Assembly (NCBI GenBank): GCA_020849275.1
Contig: JADLGO010000038.1
Span: 1-39,863 of the forward strand
Reading direction: 5' to 3'
Length of the DNA: 39,863 bases
Origin: Chthonomonadales bacterium
GTDB taxonomy: Bacteria > Armatimonadota > Chthonomonadetes > Chthonomonadales > CAJBBX01
Positions within the stretch are counted from its first letter, which is position 1, and every line of letters begins with the position of its first letter. Made by a program: the position numbers and the translations under genes. Positions 1 to 7,678 of the stretch are shown piece after piece. Below the pieces are notes generated by a model, which worked only from the letters and a program-made list of their open reading frames with translations, was not told where the DNA came from and ran no database searches.

Positions 1-124
1 CCGCGTCTCGCTACCTACTGCGAGCAAGGGCGCGGGGGCAGTGGGGGCCGGAGCGCCGCTTACACCAACCACCCGCGGACATTATCGCTGAGCAATATGT
101 GGACATTATCGCTGAGCAGGAACA
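1..124 (+). repeat. Left copy of a 124-bp perfect terminal inverted repeat (IS end)
   Basis: Positions 1-124 are the exact reverse complement of 39740-39863, and identity stops abruptly at base 125. Read from the inside outward, the repeat begins TGTTCC. It is followed by two copies of an 18-base motif (TGCTCAGCGATAATGTCC on the minus strand, at 101-118 and 77-94) separated by six bases. A 5'-TG terminus with repeated internal binding sites is typical of IS21-family ends, but no transposase is inside the window, so the family is an inference. The element itself lies outside the contig. The identical ends may mean two flanking inverted copies or an assembly break at a multicopy repeat. Confidence 0.85.
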
Positions 125-331
125 GCGGTGTTGAGAGAAGTTCTGAGAAAAGGAGGGCGATGATCGGCAGCCGTTGACGCGAGAACACCGCGCGGCTGTT
201 CATCGGCCATGGGCAGCGGTGCGCAAGGGCGACAACTCGCGGCCCACGGAGTCCCTCGATCGCTCGGGTGGGTCGTCGGCCCTTGGCGCCGCGTGCGTCA
301 CAACCATCCATGCACATGGTACGCTAACCGA

Positions 332-359
332 GTGGCGACGTTAAGTAGACGTACGCCAC
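332..359 (-). terminator. Hairpin downstream of the four-gene pilin/thioredoxin unit
   Basis: GTGGCG at 332-337 pairs with CGCCAC at 354-359, and ACGT at 338-341 pairs with ACGT at 349-352 with one bulged base. This gives a ten-pair stem with a seven-base loop. It lies about 30 bases beyond the stop codon at 391 of the last minus-strand gene. There is no clear U-tract, so termination is inferred from position and structure only. Confidence 0.35.
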
Positions 360-390
360 CTATCGGCACGTCCGGAGGAGGGGAGACTCC

Positions 391-1005
391 TCAGCGTCCT
401 TCGGCGGCGAACTCACGCGCCCTCCGCTCGATCTGCTCCAGGCTGTGGTACTCGCCGCGCGGGTCCTGCATCCCGGTGACGCCATGGCGGCGGCAGAGTT
501 GCACGTAGGCCGCGCGGCCAGCCGACTCCGAGCCGGCACGCTGCCTGCAGTAGGAGTAGAAGAGGAAGGAGAGATGGAGCCGCCAGCCTCTGTCGAGCGA
601 GTCGGTGGCGGCCACGTACAGGGTCGGCCCGTCCGGGCGGGCGACGCCGGCCGCAGTGACGGGGAAGGTCGCGCGATCCGCCGGCATGTCCGGCGCGCGC
701 CGGACGGGGCTCGCGGCGACGCGCGGGCAGCAGTCGCGCCAGAGCGTCTCCCTCAGCATTGCGCTCACGCTCGCCTCGGTCAGGTTCAGCCGACGCAGCT
801 CCTCCGGGTCGGTCAGACGCAGAAGCTCGCGCGCGTCCAGGCGGTCGACCGCGGCCAGCGCCGTGCGCGACACGGCCTCTGGTGAGGGCGGCGCGAAGGC
901 GCGGTAGAGCGCGCCTCCGGCGAGGAGCACCACCGCGAGGACCGCCAGCCGCGTAAGGGCCTTTCGCCCCGAGGGTAACCACCGGACGGCGTTACCTCGA
1001 CCCAT
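391..1005 (-). CDS. Small membrane-anchored protein of unknown function
   Basis: 204 residues from the ATG at 1005, chosen because GGGGAGG stands just upstream; the open frame extends further but without coding character. Residues 18-37 form a single N-terminal hydrophobic segment, so the rest (38-204) is probably outside the membrane. It has four cysteines (Cys92, Cys93, Cys153, Cys171), which could form two disulfides. No family is recognised. It is the last gene of a four-gene minus-strand unit, 29 bases after the Cys-rich protein gene. Because the unit also encodes a thioredoxin-fold protein and a 12-cysteine secreted protein, a role in the same extracytoplasmic process is plausible but unproven. 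Confidence 0.7.
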   Translation of the reverse strand: MGRGNAVRWLPSGRKALTRLAVLAVVLLAGGALYRAFAPPSPEAVSRTALAAVDRLDARELLRLTDPEELRRLNLTEASVSAMLRETLWRDCCPRVAASPVRRAPDMPADRATFPVTAAGVARPDGPTLYVAATDSLDRGWRLHLSFLFYSYCRQRAGSESAGRAAYVQLCRRHGVTGMQDPRGEYHSLEQIERRAREFAAEGR

Positions 1006-1034
1006 GCCCGCACCTCCCCTCGCGTCCGGCGTCG

Positions 1035-1373
1035 TCAGTACTCGCAGAAGCCGTTGGACGTGTTGCAGGTGGCCCCCGGCTCCGGGTTGGGAGCGGCGAT
1101 GCACTCCGAGCAGTGGTCGGGGAGGCCCGGGCAGTCGTGATAGATCACCTTCTGCCGGTAGTAGCTGCAGCAGAGACTGACCCCGTTCATATAACAACAT
1201 GACCCGGGTTGGTCCTGGATCCTGTCCACATCGCATCCTGGCGGCGCCGGAGGGCAGGGGTTCCCGTGGCCGTCCGGGTCGCACCCCGGGCCGGCCAGCG
1301 CCACCTGGAGCGCGCAGCACCCGATGAGCATCACGTTGACGAGGACGTACAGACGTGATAGCCGGCGAGTCAT
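1035..1373 (-). CDS. Secreted protein with 12 cysteines
   Basis: 112 residues from the ATG at 1373, preceded by AAAGGAG; an upstream in-frame ATG at 1412 lacks a comparable site. Residues 1-27 are a signal peptide ending near ALQVALA. The mature part has 12 cysteines in about 85 residues, including two CC pairs, a C-x2-C, and Pro/Gly-rich spacers. This spacing fits a small disulfide-stabilised extracellular domain or a metal-binding peptide. There is no tryptophan, which argues against a methylamine dehydrogenase light-chain relative even though that family also has 12 cysteines. It sits 26 bases after the pseudopilin gene. The upstream thioredoxin-fold protein of the same unit may help it fold. 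No family was recognised. Confidence 0.75.
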   Translation of the reverse strand: MTRRLSRLYVLVNVMLIGCCALQVALAGPGCDPDGHGNPCPPAPPGCDVDRIQDQPGSCCYMNGVSLCCSYYRQKVIYHDCPGLPDHCSECIAAPNPEPGATCNTSNGFCEY

Positions 1374-1399
1374 CGAGGAAGCTCCTTTCTGGTAGGGGC

Positions 1400-1972
1400 T
1401 CACCAGTCCCACGGGCGGTAATCCTGGCCGTGCACCCGGACCATGTCGACGCTGCCTCCGAGCCTCAGGATGTTGAACCGAAAGATCTCCCAGCGCGGCG
1501 CGTGCCGCAGCGCGTCGATCGGCTCCGACGCAGCGTTGTGCGACTCACATCGCCGTAGCGGCAGCGCCGGTCCGCGTGCCGCCACGCCGTCGGCGAAGCG
1601 CTCCCCGCCGACGCTGTAGCCCACGTACGAGATGAACAGCCGGTCTCTTGGGTACGACCCGTGGTAGGAGGGGCAGAAGAGCACGTCGCGGCTATTGACA
1701 TAGGTCTCGAACAGGTTTGAGTTCTGTTCGTCGCTGGGCATGCCGAGATCATCGTGGTGGGCGCGGACACCGACCGTCGGCTCGGCGCCATCGTAGTCGG
1801 CCGCGTACATGGCGTAGGCCTGCCCGATCTGGCGCAGGTTCGAGGTGCAGACCGCCTCCCGCGACCGCTCTCGCACCGGCTCGAGCAGCGCGAGGATCAG
1901 CCCGGCTAGGACGCCGATGATGGCGACCACCAGGAGAACCTCGATCAGGGTGAAGGCGCGGCTTCTTTGCAT
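1400..1972 (-). CDS. Type IV-like pseudopilin (prepilin N-terminal methylation protein)
   Basis: 190 residues from the ATG at 1972, preceded by GGAGGG. The N-terminus has a short basic leader and then FTLIEVLLVVAIIGVLAG, the prepilin peptidase site and the hydrophobic helix that packs pilin and type II secretion filaments. Cleavage would fall between Ala6 and Phe7; the usual Gly at -1 is Ala. The helix is followed by SNLRQIGQAYAMYAADYD, the stretch typical of the DUF1559-like pseudopilins abundant in Planctomycetes, Verrucomicrobia and Armatimonadota. The C-terminal H-x9-DG tail of that family is degenerate here. The start overlaps the end of the thioredoxin-fold gene by 28 bases, implying translational coupling. 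Confidence 0.88.
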   Translation of the reverse strand: MQRSRAFTLIEVLLVVAIIGVLAGLILALLEPVRERSREAVCTSNLRQIGQAYAMYAADYDGAEPTVGVRAHHDDLGMPSDEQNSNLFETYVNSRDVLFCPSYHGSYPRDRLFISYVGYSVGGERFADGVAARGPALPLRRCESHNAASEPIDALRHAPRWEIFRFNILRLGGSVDMVRVHGQDYRPWDW

Positions 1973-2619
1973 CGGGCGCCCTCCGTGAGAGCCGCCAGGA
2001 AGCCCCGGTCCGTGAACGGTGAGTCGCCCGGGGTGCCGCGCGCCGCACAGCGCAGCTTCCAGGCCGGTGAGTAGAGGTAGGATCGGCCGGCCCAGAGGGC
2101 GTTGAGCCGGCGCTCGAGCCAGCCGTCGGGGTCCGTGACACACGGGGCGGTGACGCCGAGCCGGCGCAGGTAGCGCCTGGCGGCCGCCTCGGGCGCCGAG
2201 GTCAGGAGGATGAGAGACAGGCCGCGCGCGGCACACTGTCGCTGCCAGCCGGCCAGGTCGGCCTTGAGGCAACTGGCGCAATCGCCGATCGGAACGAGCA
2301 GGTAGCCGGCCCTGGCCGGTGCGGCTGCCCGGCGAACCGCCGCGCCGGTGGCGTCCGCCGGCAGGGGTGTTCCGGGGGCCGGGTCGTCGCGAAACCGCGA
2401 GGCGTGGTCGACGGCGGGCGCTCGGCGAGGACGAAGGATCGCCGCGCGCACCCGGGAGGCGAGCAACGGGTCGCGCGCGACGACGAAGGCGAGCAGGCTG
2501 ACCTCGAATAGCAGGAGCGCGGAGAGCGCGCGAACGCGGGCGCGGGCACCTTCGGAAGGGCTCCTGGCGTCCCGCCTCTCGACCGGGCTCCATATCGGGC
2601 CGTTCGCTGGGTCGCTCAT
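1945..2619 (-). CDS. Membrane-anchored thioredoxin-fold protein with CxxC
   Basis: 224 residues from the ATG at 2619. Residues 31-49 form one transmembrane helix, then a Pro/Ala-rich linker, then a thioredoxin-like domain from about residue 100. The strand-then-GDCASCL motif (Cys114-x2-Cys117) is the likely redox-active pair. It is followed by a conventional beta strand (SLILLTSAP) and a region ending with a lone Cys near the C-terminus. Length and layout resemble TlpA/MauD-like extracytoplasmic thiol oxidoreductases. I infer a role in disulfide formation or reduction for the Cys-rich proteins encoded next. It is first in its transcription unit, with a promoter candidate at 2690-2718. A catalytically inert peroxiredoxin-like fold is the alternative. 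Confidence 0.75.
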   Translation of the reverse strand: MSDPANGPIWSPVERRDARSPSEGARARVRALSALLLFEVSLLAFVVARDPLLASRVRAAILRPRRAPAVDHASRFRDDPAPGTPLPADATGAAVRRAAAPARAGYLLVPIGDCASCLKADLAGWQRQCAARGLSLILLTSAPEAAARRYLRRLGVTAPCVTDPDGWLERRLNALWAGRSYLYSPAWKLRCAARGTPGDSPFTDRGFLAALTEGARCKEAAPSP

Positions 2620-2689
2620 CACGCCCCCACGGCAACGCCCCCCGTCACGCCGGTACGACCCGGCTAGCGGGTCACTGCCGCTTGTCGGG

Positions 2690-2718
2690 AGTGTACGCGC
2701 AACTCCTGGAGGCCGCAA
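2690..2718 (-). promoter_or_regulatory. Sigma70-type promoter candidate for the 2619-391 unit
   Basis: On the minus strand, TTGCGG (2718-2713) is separated by exactly 17 bases from TACACT (2695-2690). Transcription would start near 2683, giving a leader of about 64 bases before the ATG at 2619. This is a fair match to the housekeeping consensus in otherwise G+C-rich sequence. Confidence 0.45.
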
Positions 2719-2865
2719 GGTAGACGGACGTACCCTCCAGTCGCCCCCGAAACAGGGCGCGGCGTCCGCTGGAACAGCCACGCTGCGCGCCGGGGAGGAG
2801 AGGCGGAGCGACACACGGAACCTGCCCGCGGCCGGGCCAGCCTGCCGGCCGGGAGGGCGCCCGGA

Positions 2866-4092
2866 ATGTGGAGACGCGTGGCGGCGATCGCCGGGCACGA
2901 GTACGTCACCAGCGTGCGGAGGCGGGAGTTCCTGCTGGTGACGCTGGGCCTGCCCGTGCTGATGCTGGTCTTCGGCGGCCTGAGCCTCCTCGCCACCACC
3001 GCCGCTACCGGTGCGTTCCGCAAGCCGGCTCTCCGGCGCGTGGGCATCGTGGACCCGGGCGGCCGGCTGAAGGCGCCTCGAGCCGGGGAACGCGAGGATG
3101 CGCGCATCTCGCTGGTCGCTTCCGCGGAGGAGGGGAAACGGCGGGTGCGGGAGGGCGGCCTATCGGCGCTCCTCGTGGTTGCGCCGGACTACGTGCGGAG
3201 CGGCAAGGTGACGGTCTACCGAAAGGAAGGCGGCTTGCTGAACCGTGGCGACCGCGTGCCGGTGGGCAGCATCCTGACCCGCGCGCTGCTCGCCGGCATG
3301 GGCACCGACCCGACGCTCGCCGCGCGGCTGGTGGAGCCCACCGGGGCAGGCGCCAGCGTCTACGTGCTCGATAAGCACGGCCGCTTCGTGCCGCGCGACG
3401 TCGGCCGCGAGGCCGCCGGGTTCGCGGTCCCGTACGGCTTCACCCTCCTGCTCACGACGGCCATCTTCTTCTCCGCCGCCTACCTCCTGCGCGGCGTGGC
3501 CGAGGAGAAGGAGAACCGCGTCATCGAGGTGATCCTGAGCAGCGTCACGGCGGACGAGCTCCTGGCCGGCAAGCTGTTGGGCCTGGCGGGCGTTGGCCTT
3601 ACGCAGATCGGGATCTGGACGGCGCTCGGCATCGCGCCGCTGGCGATGCAGTTCTCGCGCTACGTGCGGCTTCCGGCGCTGAGCCTGATCGAGGTGTTGC
3701 TCTTTTTCCTGCTCGGCTACGCCTTCTACGCCACCATCATGGCCGGCCTGGGCTCCCTCGGCACCTCGTACCGCGAGAGCCAGCAGATCGCAAGCAGCGT
3801 CTCGTTCGGCGCCTTCTTCCCCATGATCCTGATCCCCGCCCTCATCGAGTTCCCCAACGGCACGCTGGCGCGCGTACTCTCCGTGGTGCCGTTCACGGCC
3901 CCTACCACGATGGTGCTGCGCCTCACCGCGGCCGATGTGCCCGTGCTCGACATCGCGGTTTCGGCGCTGGTGCTTGCGCTGAGCACGTGGGCGGTGCTGC
4001 GCCTCTCGGCCCGCCTTTTTCGCTTCGGCCTGCTCATCTACGGCAAGCGCCCCACCTTCCGCGAGACGCTGCGCTGGCTGCGCAGCGCCTGA
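2866..4092 (+). CDS. ABC-2 type transporter permease (NatB/YhaP-like)
   Basis: 408 residues from the ATG at 2866, preceded by GGGAGGG. Residues about 20-45 form the first transmembrane helix. A large extracytoplasmic domain follows (about 50-180), then five or so helices from about 185 to 390. The phrase EEKENRVIEVILSSV followed by LLAGKLLGL is the cytoplasmic coupling region characteristic of NatB-like ABC-2 permeases, which export ions, small molecules or lipids. Such permeases are normally encoded just after their ATPase, but here the upstream neighbour is divergent and the downstream gene is prkA. The ATP-binding partner must therefore be encoded elsewhere. Substrate unknown. Confidence 0.88.
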   Translation: MWRRVAAIAGHEYVTSVRRREFLLVTLGLPVLMLVFGGLSLLATTAATGAFRKPALRRVGIVDPGGRLKAPRAGEREDARISLVASAEEGKRRVREGGLSALLVVAPDYVRSGKVTVYRKEGGLLNRGDRVPVGSILTRALLAGMGTDPTLAARLVEPTGAGASVYVLDKHGRFVPRDVGREAAGFAVPYGFTLLLTTAIFFSAAYLLRGVAEEKENRVIEVILSSVTADELLAGKLLGLAGVGLTQIGIWTALGIAPLAMQFSRYVRLPALSLIEVLLFFLLGYAFYATIMAGLGSLGTSYRESQQIASSVSFGAFFPMILIPALIEFPNGTLARVLSVVPFTAPTTMVLRLTAADVPVLDIAVSALVLALSTWAVLRLSARLFRFGLLIYGKRPTFRETLRWLRSA

Positions 4093-4427
4093 GCCCGACC
4101 CTCGCCGGGCGGAACCGCGGGCGCACTCGCCGCGTCTCCATGCGTATAGGTTAGGTAGGAGGCAGGCGTCTCCACACCTCCCACGAAGGAGCGAACACAC
4201 TAACGACCGGGGTGCCGGCCGCCGCGCCGGAGCGGTCTACCGGGGATCTTGACCGCGGCACGCGGAGCCACGCGGAACGTCCGTGCCGCGCCCGCGGCGC
4301 GGGCGGCGGACACAGTTGACGGTCCCGGTATCCTTGCGATGCCGGGGCCTTTTGGCTTCGCGGCACAACAGGGTTTGCGGCACATGCGCGGCGGGCGGCC
4401 CTTGTTCGCCGCAGAGGGTACGGACTC
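4093..4427. other. Intergenic region upstream of prkA
   Basis: 335 bases with no convincing gene. A seven-pair hairpin (CCGCGCC/GGCGCGG) lies near 4283-4299. A TTGACG hexamer is at 4316-4321 but has no fitting -10 box at 16-19 bases, so I do not call a housekeeping promoter; an alternative sigma factor would fit the stress role of prkA but is not shown. Confidence 0.4.
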
Positions 4428-6368
4428 ATGGATTCCATGAAGCCGAGCGACTTCCTGCGACAGGCGCAGGAGCAGCGGACGCACGAGCAGCACCTCAACT
4501 GGGAGGGTACGTTCGCCAACTATCTCGACGTGGTGGCCGGCACGCCCAATGTCGCCGCGCTCGCCCATGCCCGCATGCACGCCATGATCGTGGCGGCGGG
4601 CGTGGAGGAGCGCGACGGCGGCCGGCCCAAGGAGTATCGCTTCTTCCGCAACGACATCTTCGGCCTCGACCGAACGCTCCAGCAACTCGTCGATGAGTAC
4701 CTGAGCCCGGCCGCTCGCCGCCTCGACATCCGCAAGCGGATCCTCATGCTCGTCGGCCCCGTCGGCGGGGGCAAGTCCACCCTCGTCACGCTCCTCAAGC
4801 GCGGCCTGGAGAGCTATAGCCGGACGGACGAGGGGGCCATCTACGCCATCAAGGGCTGCCCCATGCACGAGGAGCCGCTCCACCTGATCCCGGAGAACCT
4901 GCGGGCCGACTTTCGCCGCCAGTTCGGAGTCTACATCGAGGGTGACCTCTGCCCGGTCTGCCGCTGGCGCCTCCAGCACGAGTTCGGCGCGCGAATCGAC
5001 GACGTTCCCGTGCACCGCGTCGTGCTCTCCGAGAAGCACCGCATCGGCATCGGGACCTTCAAGCCCGCAGACCCAAAGAGCCAGGACGTCGCCGAGCTAA
5101 CCGGCAGCGTGAACATCCAGGCCCTAACCGAGTACGGCACCGAGTCCGACCCGCGCGCCTACAACTTCGATGGTGAGCTCAACATCGCTAACCGCGGATG
5201 CATGGAGTTCATCGAGATGTTGAAGGCGGAGAAGCGCTTCCTCTACGAGCTCAACACCGTGGCCGGAGAGCAGACGATCAAGGCCTCCCGATTCGCGCTC
5301 ATCTACTGCGACGTGGCCGTTGTTGCGCACACGAACGAGTACGAGTATAATTCCTACTTCGGCAACAAAGAGAACGAGGCCATGATCGACCGGATCTTCG
5401 TCGTGAAGGTACCCTATAACCTTCAGGTGAGCGACGAGGTTCGGATCTATGAGAAGCTCATTGCCCAGAGCGAGGTACAGGACGATGGGATCGACTTGCG
5501 GCGCATGCACATCGCCCCCAACACGCTGCGCGTCGCCTCGATGTTCGCGGTCCTCTCGCGGCTAAAGCCCTCCAAGAAGGCCGGCCTATCGCTCATCACC
5601 AAGCTGAAGCTGTATGATGGCGAGAAGCAGGTGGGCGACTGGGATCAGAAGCACGTCCGCGAGCTGCACGACGAGTACTCGGATGAGGGGATGAGCGGAA
5701 TCTCGCCGCGGTTCATCATCAACCGCATCTCCAGCGCGCTCGTGCGCGGTGGCAAGAACTGCATCAACCCCATCGACGTGCTGCGCTCCCTGCGCGACGG
5801 CCTAGCCGAGTATACCGCCAACGAGGAGGAGCGCCGCAAGCTCCTTGGCTTCATCGACGAGGTGCGCAAGGAGTTCGACGAGACCGCCAAGAAGGAGATC
5901 CAGCGCGCCTTCGTCTACTCCTACGAGGAGTCGGCGCGCACACTGCTGGACAACTACCTGGACAACGTGGACGCCTCCTGCAACAAGACCCGCGTGCGCG
6001 ACCCCATCACGGGCGACGAGGTGGAGCCCGACGAGCGGCTGATGCGCTCCATCGAGGAGCAGATCGGCGTGACCGAGAACGCCAAGCGCGAGTTCCGGGA
6101 AGGCGTGATGCGCTCGGTGGCCTCGCTTGCCCGCCGCGGCCAGCCCTTCGGCATCGGCTCCGACGAGCGTCTGAAAGAGGCCATCGAGAAGAAGCTCTTC
6201 GCCGACCTCAAGGATGTCGTGAAGATCACCACGTCCACCAAGACGCCCGACGGCGAGCAGCTCAAGCGCATCAACGAGGTGGTGGACCGCCTGGTGCGCG
6301 AGCAGGCCTACTGCCCCGTTTGCGCCAACGACCTTCTGCGCTACGTGGGGACGCTGCTGAACCGGTAG
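4428..6368 (+). CDS. prkA: PrkA family serine protein kinase / AAA+ protein
   Basis: 646 residues, the usual length for PrkA (YeaG in E. coli). ATG 4428 has AGAGGG nine bases upstream; a second ATG at 4437 is possible. The AAA-type domain carries the Walker A motif GPVGGGKS (110-117). A probable metal site follows, Cys144-x2-His147 with Cys175-x2-Cys178, and another CPVC (629-632) sits near the C-terminus. The conserved 'VAHTNEYEYNSYFGNKENEAMIDR' region is present. Family members act in nitrogen starvation, stationary phase and sporulation signalling; both kinase and Lon-like protease activities have been reported. It is followed 50 bases later by yeaH, the standard pairing. The third common partner, spoVR, is not in the window. 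Confidence 0.96.
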   Translation: MDSMKPSDFLRQAQEQRTHEQHLNWEGTFANYLDVVAGTPNVAALAHARMHAMIVAAGVEERDGGRPKEYRFFRNDIFGLDRTLQQLVDEYLSPAARRLDIRKRILMLVGPVGGGKSTLVTLLKRGLESYSRTDEGAIYAIKGCPMHEEPLHLIPENLRADFRRQFGVYIEGDLCPVCRWRLQHEFGARIDDVPVHRVVLSEKHRIGIGTFKPADPKSQDVAELTGSVNIQALTEYGTESDPRAYNFDGELNIANRGCMEFIEMLKAEKRFLYELNTVAGEQTIKASRFALIYCDVAVVAHTNEYEYNSYFGNKENEAMIDRIFVVKVPYNLQVSDEVRIYEKLIAQSEVQDDGIDLRRMHIAPNTLRVASMFAVLSRLKPSKKAGLSLITKLKLYDGEKQVGDWDQKHVRELHDEYSDEGMSGISPRFIINRISSALVRGGKNCINPIDVLRSLRDGLAEYTANEEERRKLLGFIDEVRKEFDETAKKEIQRAFVYSYEESARTLLDNYLDNVDASCNKTRVRDPITGDEVEPDERLMRSIEEQIGVTENAKREFREGVMRSVASLARRGQPFGIGSDERLKEAIEKKLFADLKDVVKITTSTKTPDGEQLKRINEVVDRLVREQAYCPVCANDLLRYVGTLLNR

Positions 6369-6418
6369 CGGCCGCCCGCCCGCCCGGCGGCGCCCCCGGC
6401 GGGCACGGAGAGTGAGAG

Positions 6419-7585
6419 ATGTCCGCCCATTCGCTGAGCGACGACGCCTGGGACCTGCACCGCAGAGCCGAGCGCGACCGGCAGCGCCACAACGAGAAGG
6501 TCAAGGAGGCCATACGCCAGAACCTCGGCGACATCGTGAGCCAGCACGACATCATCACCGCCGACCGCGGCAAGGTGATCAAGGTCCCGGTGCGCGGGCT
6601 GGAGCTCCCGCGCATCCGCTTCGACCCGGGGGGCCGTGAGCGCGTGGGGCAGGGGCCGGGCGGCACCCGGCCCGGCGACGTGCTCGGCCGCGCCGGCGCG
6701 CGGCCGGGGCAGGGCGCCGACAAGGAGGCCGGGCACGAGCCCGGCGCCGACTTCTACGAGGCCGAGCTGACGCTGGAGGAGATCGCCGAGCTGGTGTTCG
6801 AGGACCTGCACCTGCCCAACCTGCGGGACAAGGGGGTCAGGCAGGTGGTGAGCGAGCAGGCCGAGTGGAACAGCATCGGCAAGCGTGGCCTGGCCGCCAA
6901 CCTGGACCGCAAGCGCACGCTGCTGGAGGCCTACAAGCGCAATGCGCGCGCCGGCGCGCCAGGATGGGAGGTGCGCCGCGAGGACGAGAGGTACCGAGTC
7001 TACGACCTCGTGACCGAGCCGCACCGCAACGCGGTCATCTTCGCCATGCGCGACGTCTCCGGCTCGATGGGCGAGTTCGAGGCCTACATCTGCCGCTCGT
7101 TCTACTTCTGGATGCTGCGCTTCCTGCGCACGCGCTACACCACGGCCGAGATCGTCTTCATCACGTGCCACACCGAGGCGCGGGAGGTGGAGGAGGCCGC
7201 CTTCTTCTCGCTCGGCGACTCCGGCGGCACGCGCATGTCGGAGGCCTACAAGCTCGCCATGCGGATCATCGACAAGCGGTACAATCCGCGCGAGTGGAAC
7301 ATCTACCCGTTCCTCTTCTCCGACGGCTACAACTGGGGCGACCCGGAGTGCGTCGACCTGGTGCGGAGCATGGCGGAGATCGCCAGCCTCGTGGGCTACG
7401 GCGAGATCGCCGACAACCTCTGGAGCCAGTCGACGGCGTTCGCCCCGCTCGGCCAGGCGTACCAGAGCGCTTTCGCCGGTGACCCGCGCGTGGTGCTGGT
7501 GCGGATCAATTCCAAGGAGGATGTCTGGCCCGCTCTGAAGCGCTTTTTCAGCAAGCACCCGGAGAGCGCGTCCGCCGACGCGTGA
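6419..7585 (+). CDS. yeaH: YeaH family protein (DUF444, VWA-like)
   Basis: 388 residues from the ATG at 6419, preceded by GGAGAG. The N-terminus is charged and helical; a Gly/Arg/Pro-rich stretch (about 75-105) links to a C-terminal von Willebrand A-like domain. In that domain DVSGSMG holds the MIDAS residues Asp212-x-Ser214-x-Ser216, and later SDGYNWGDPE supplies another metal ligand. In E. coli YeaH works with the kinase YeaG in the response to nitrogen starvation. The pair is transcribed together here with a 50-base gap. Next to the hairpin at 7614-7632 it appears to be the end of the unit. Confidence 0.95.
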   Translation: MSAHSLSDDAWDLHRRAERDRQRHNEKVKEAIRQNLGDIVSQHDIITADRGKVIKVPVRGLELPRIRFDPGGRERVGQGPGGTRPGDVLGRAGARPGQGADKEAGHEPGADFYEAELTLEEIAELVFEDLHLPNLRDKGVRQVVSEQAEWNSIGKRGLAANLDRKRTLLEAYKRNARAGAPGWEVRREDERYRVYDLVTEPHRNAVIFAMRDVSGSMGEFEAYICRSFYFWMLRFLRTRYTTAEIVFITCHTEAREVEEAAFFSLGDSGGTRMSEAYKLAMRIIDKRYNPREWNIYPFLFSDGYNWGDPECVDLVRSMAEIASLVGYGEIADNLWSQSTAFAPLGQAYQSAFAGDPRVVLVRINSKEDVWPALKRFFSKHPESASADA

Positions 7586-7613
7586 GCGGTGGCTCGGCCA
7601 GTGTGCCGCCGGC

Positions 7614-7632
7614 GGAGCGGGCCTGCCGCTCC
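7614..7632. terminator. Hairpin between convergent yeaH and MFS genes
   Basis: GGAGCGG (7614-7620) pairs with CCGCTCC (7626-7632) around a five-base loop, inside the 93-base gap between two convergent genes. No U-tract is present on either strand. Confidence 0.4.
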
Positions 7633-7678
7633 AGCTCCCACAGCTCGGCCAGGCCCCACGGGAGCACGCCGGCTACCC

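Noticed and set aside
60-317. 85-residue minus-strand open frame across the inverted repeat
   Set aside because: It runs through the repeat end and the flank, lacks a ribosome site and shows no coding character.
1035-1373. Methylamine dehydrogenase light chain, because of 12 cysteines and a nearby MauD-like protein
   Set aside because: The protein has no tryptophan, which the TTQ cofactor requires, and the cysteine spacing is different.
3160-4200. Open frame antisense to the ABC-2 permease
   Set aside because: The permease frame has clear transmembrane and coupling motifs; the antisense product is compositionally biased.
4316-4321. TTGACG as a promoter for prkA
   Set aside because: No acceptable -10 box is found at 16-19 bases.
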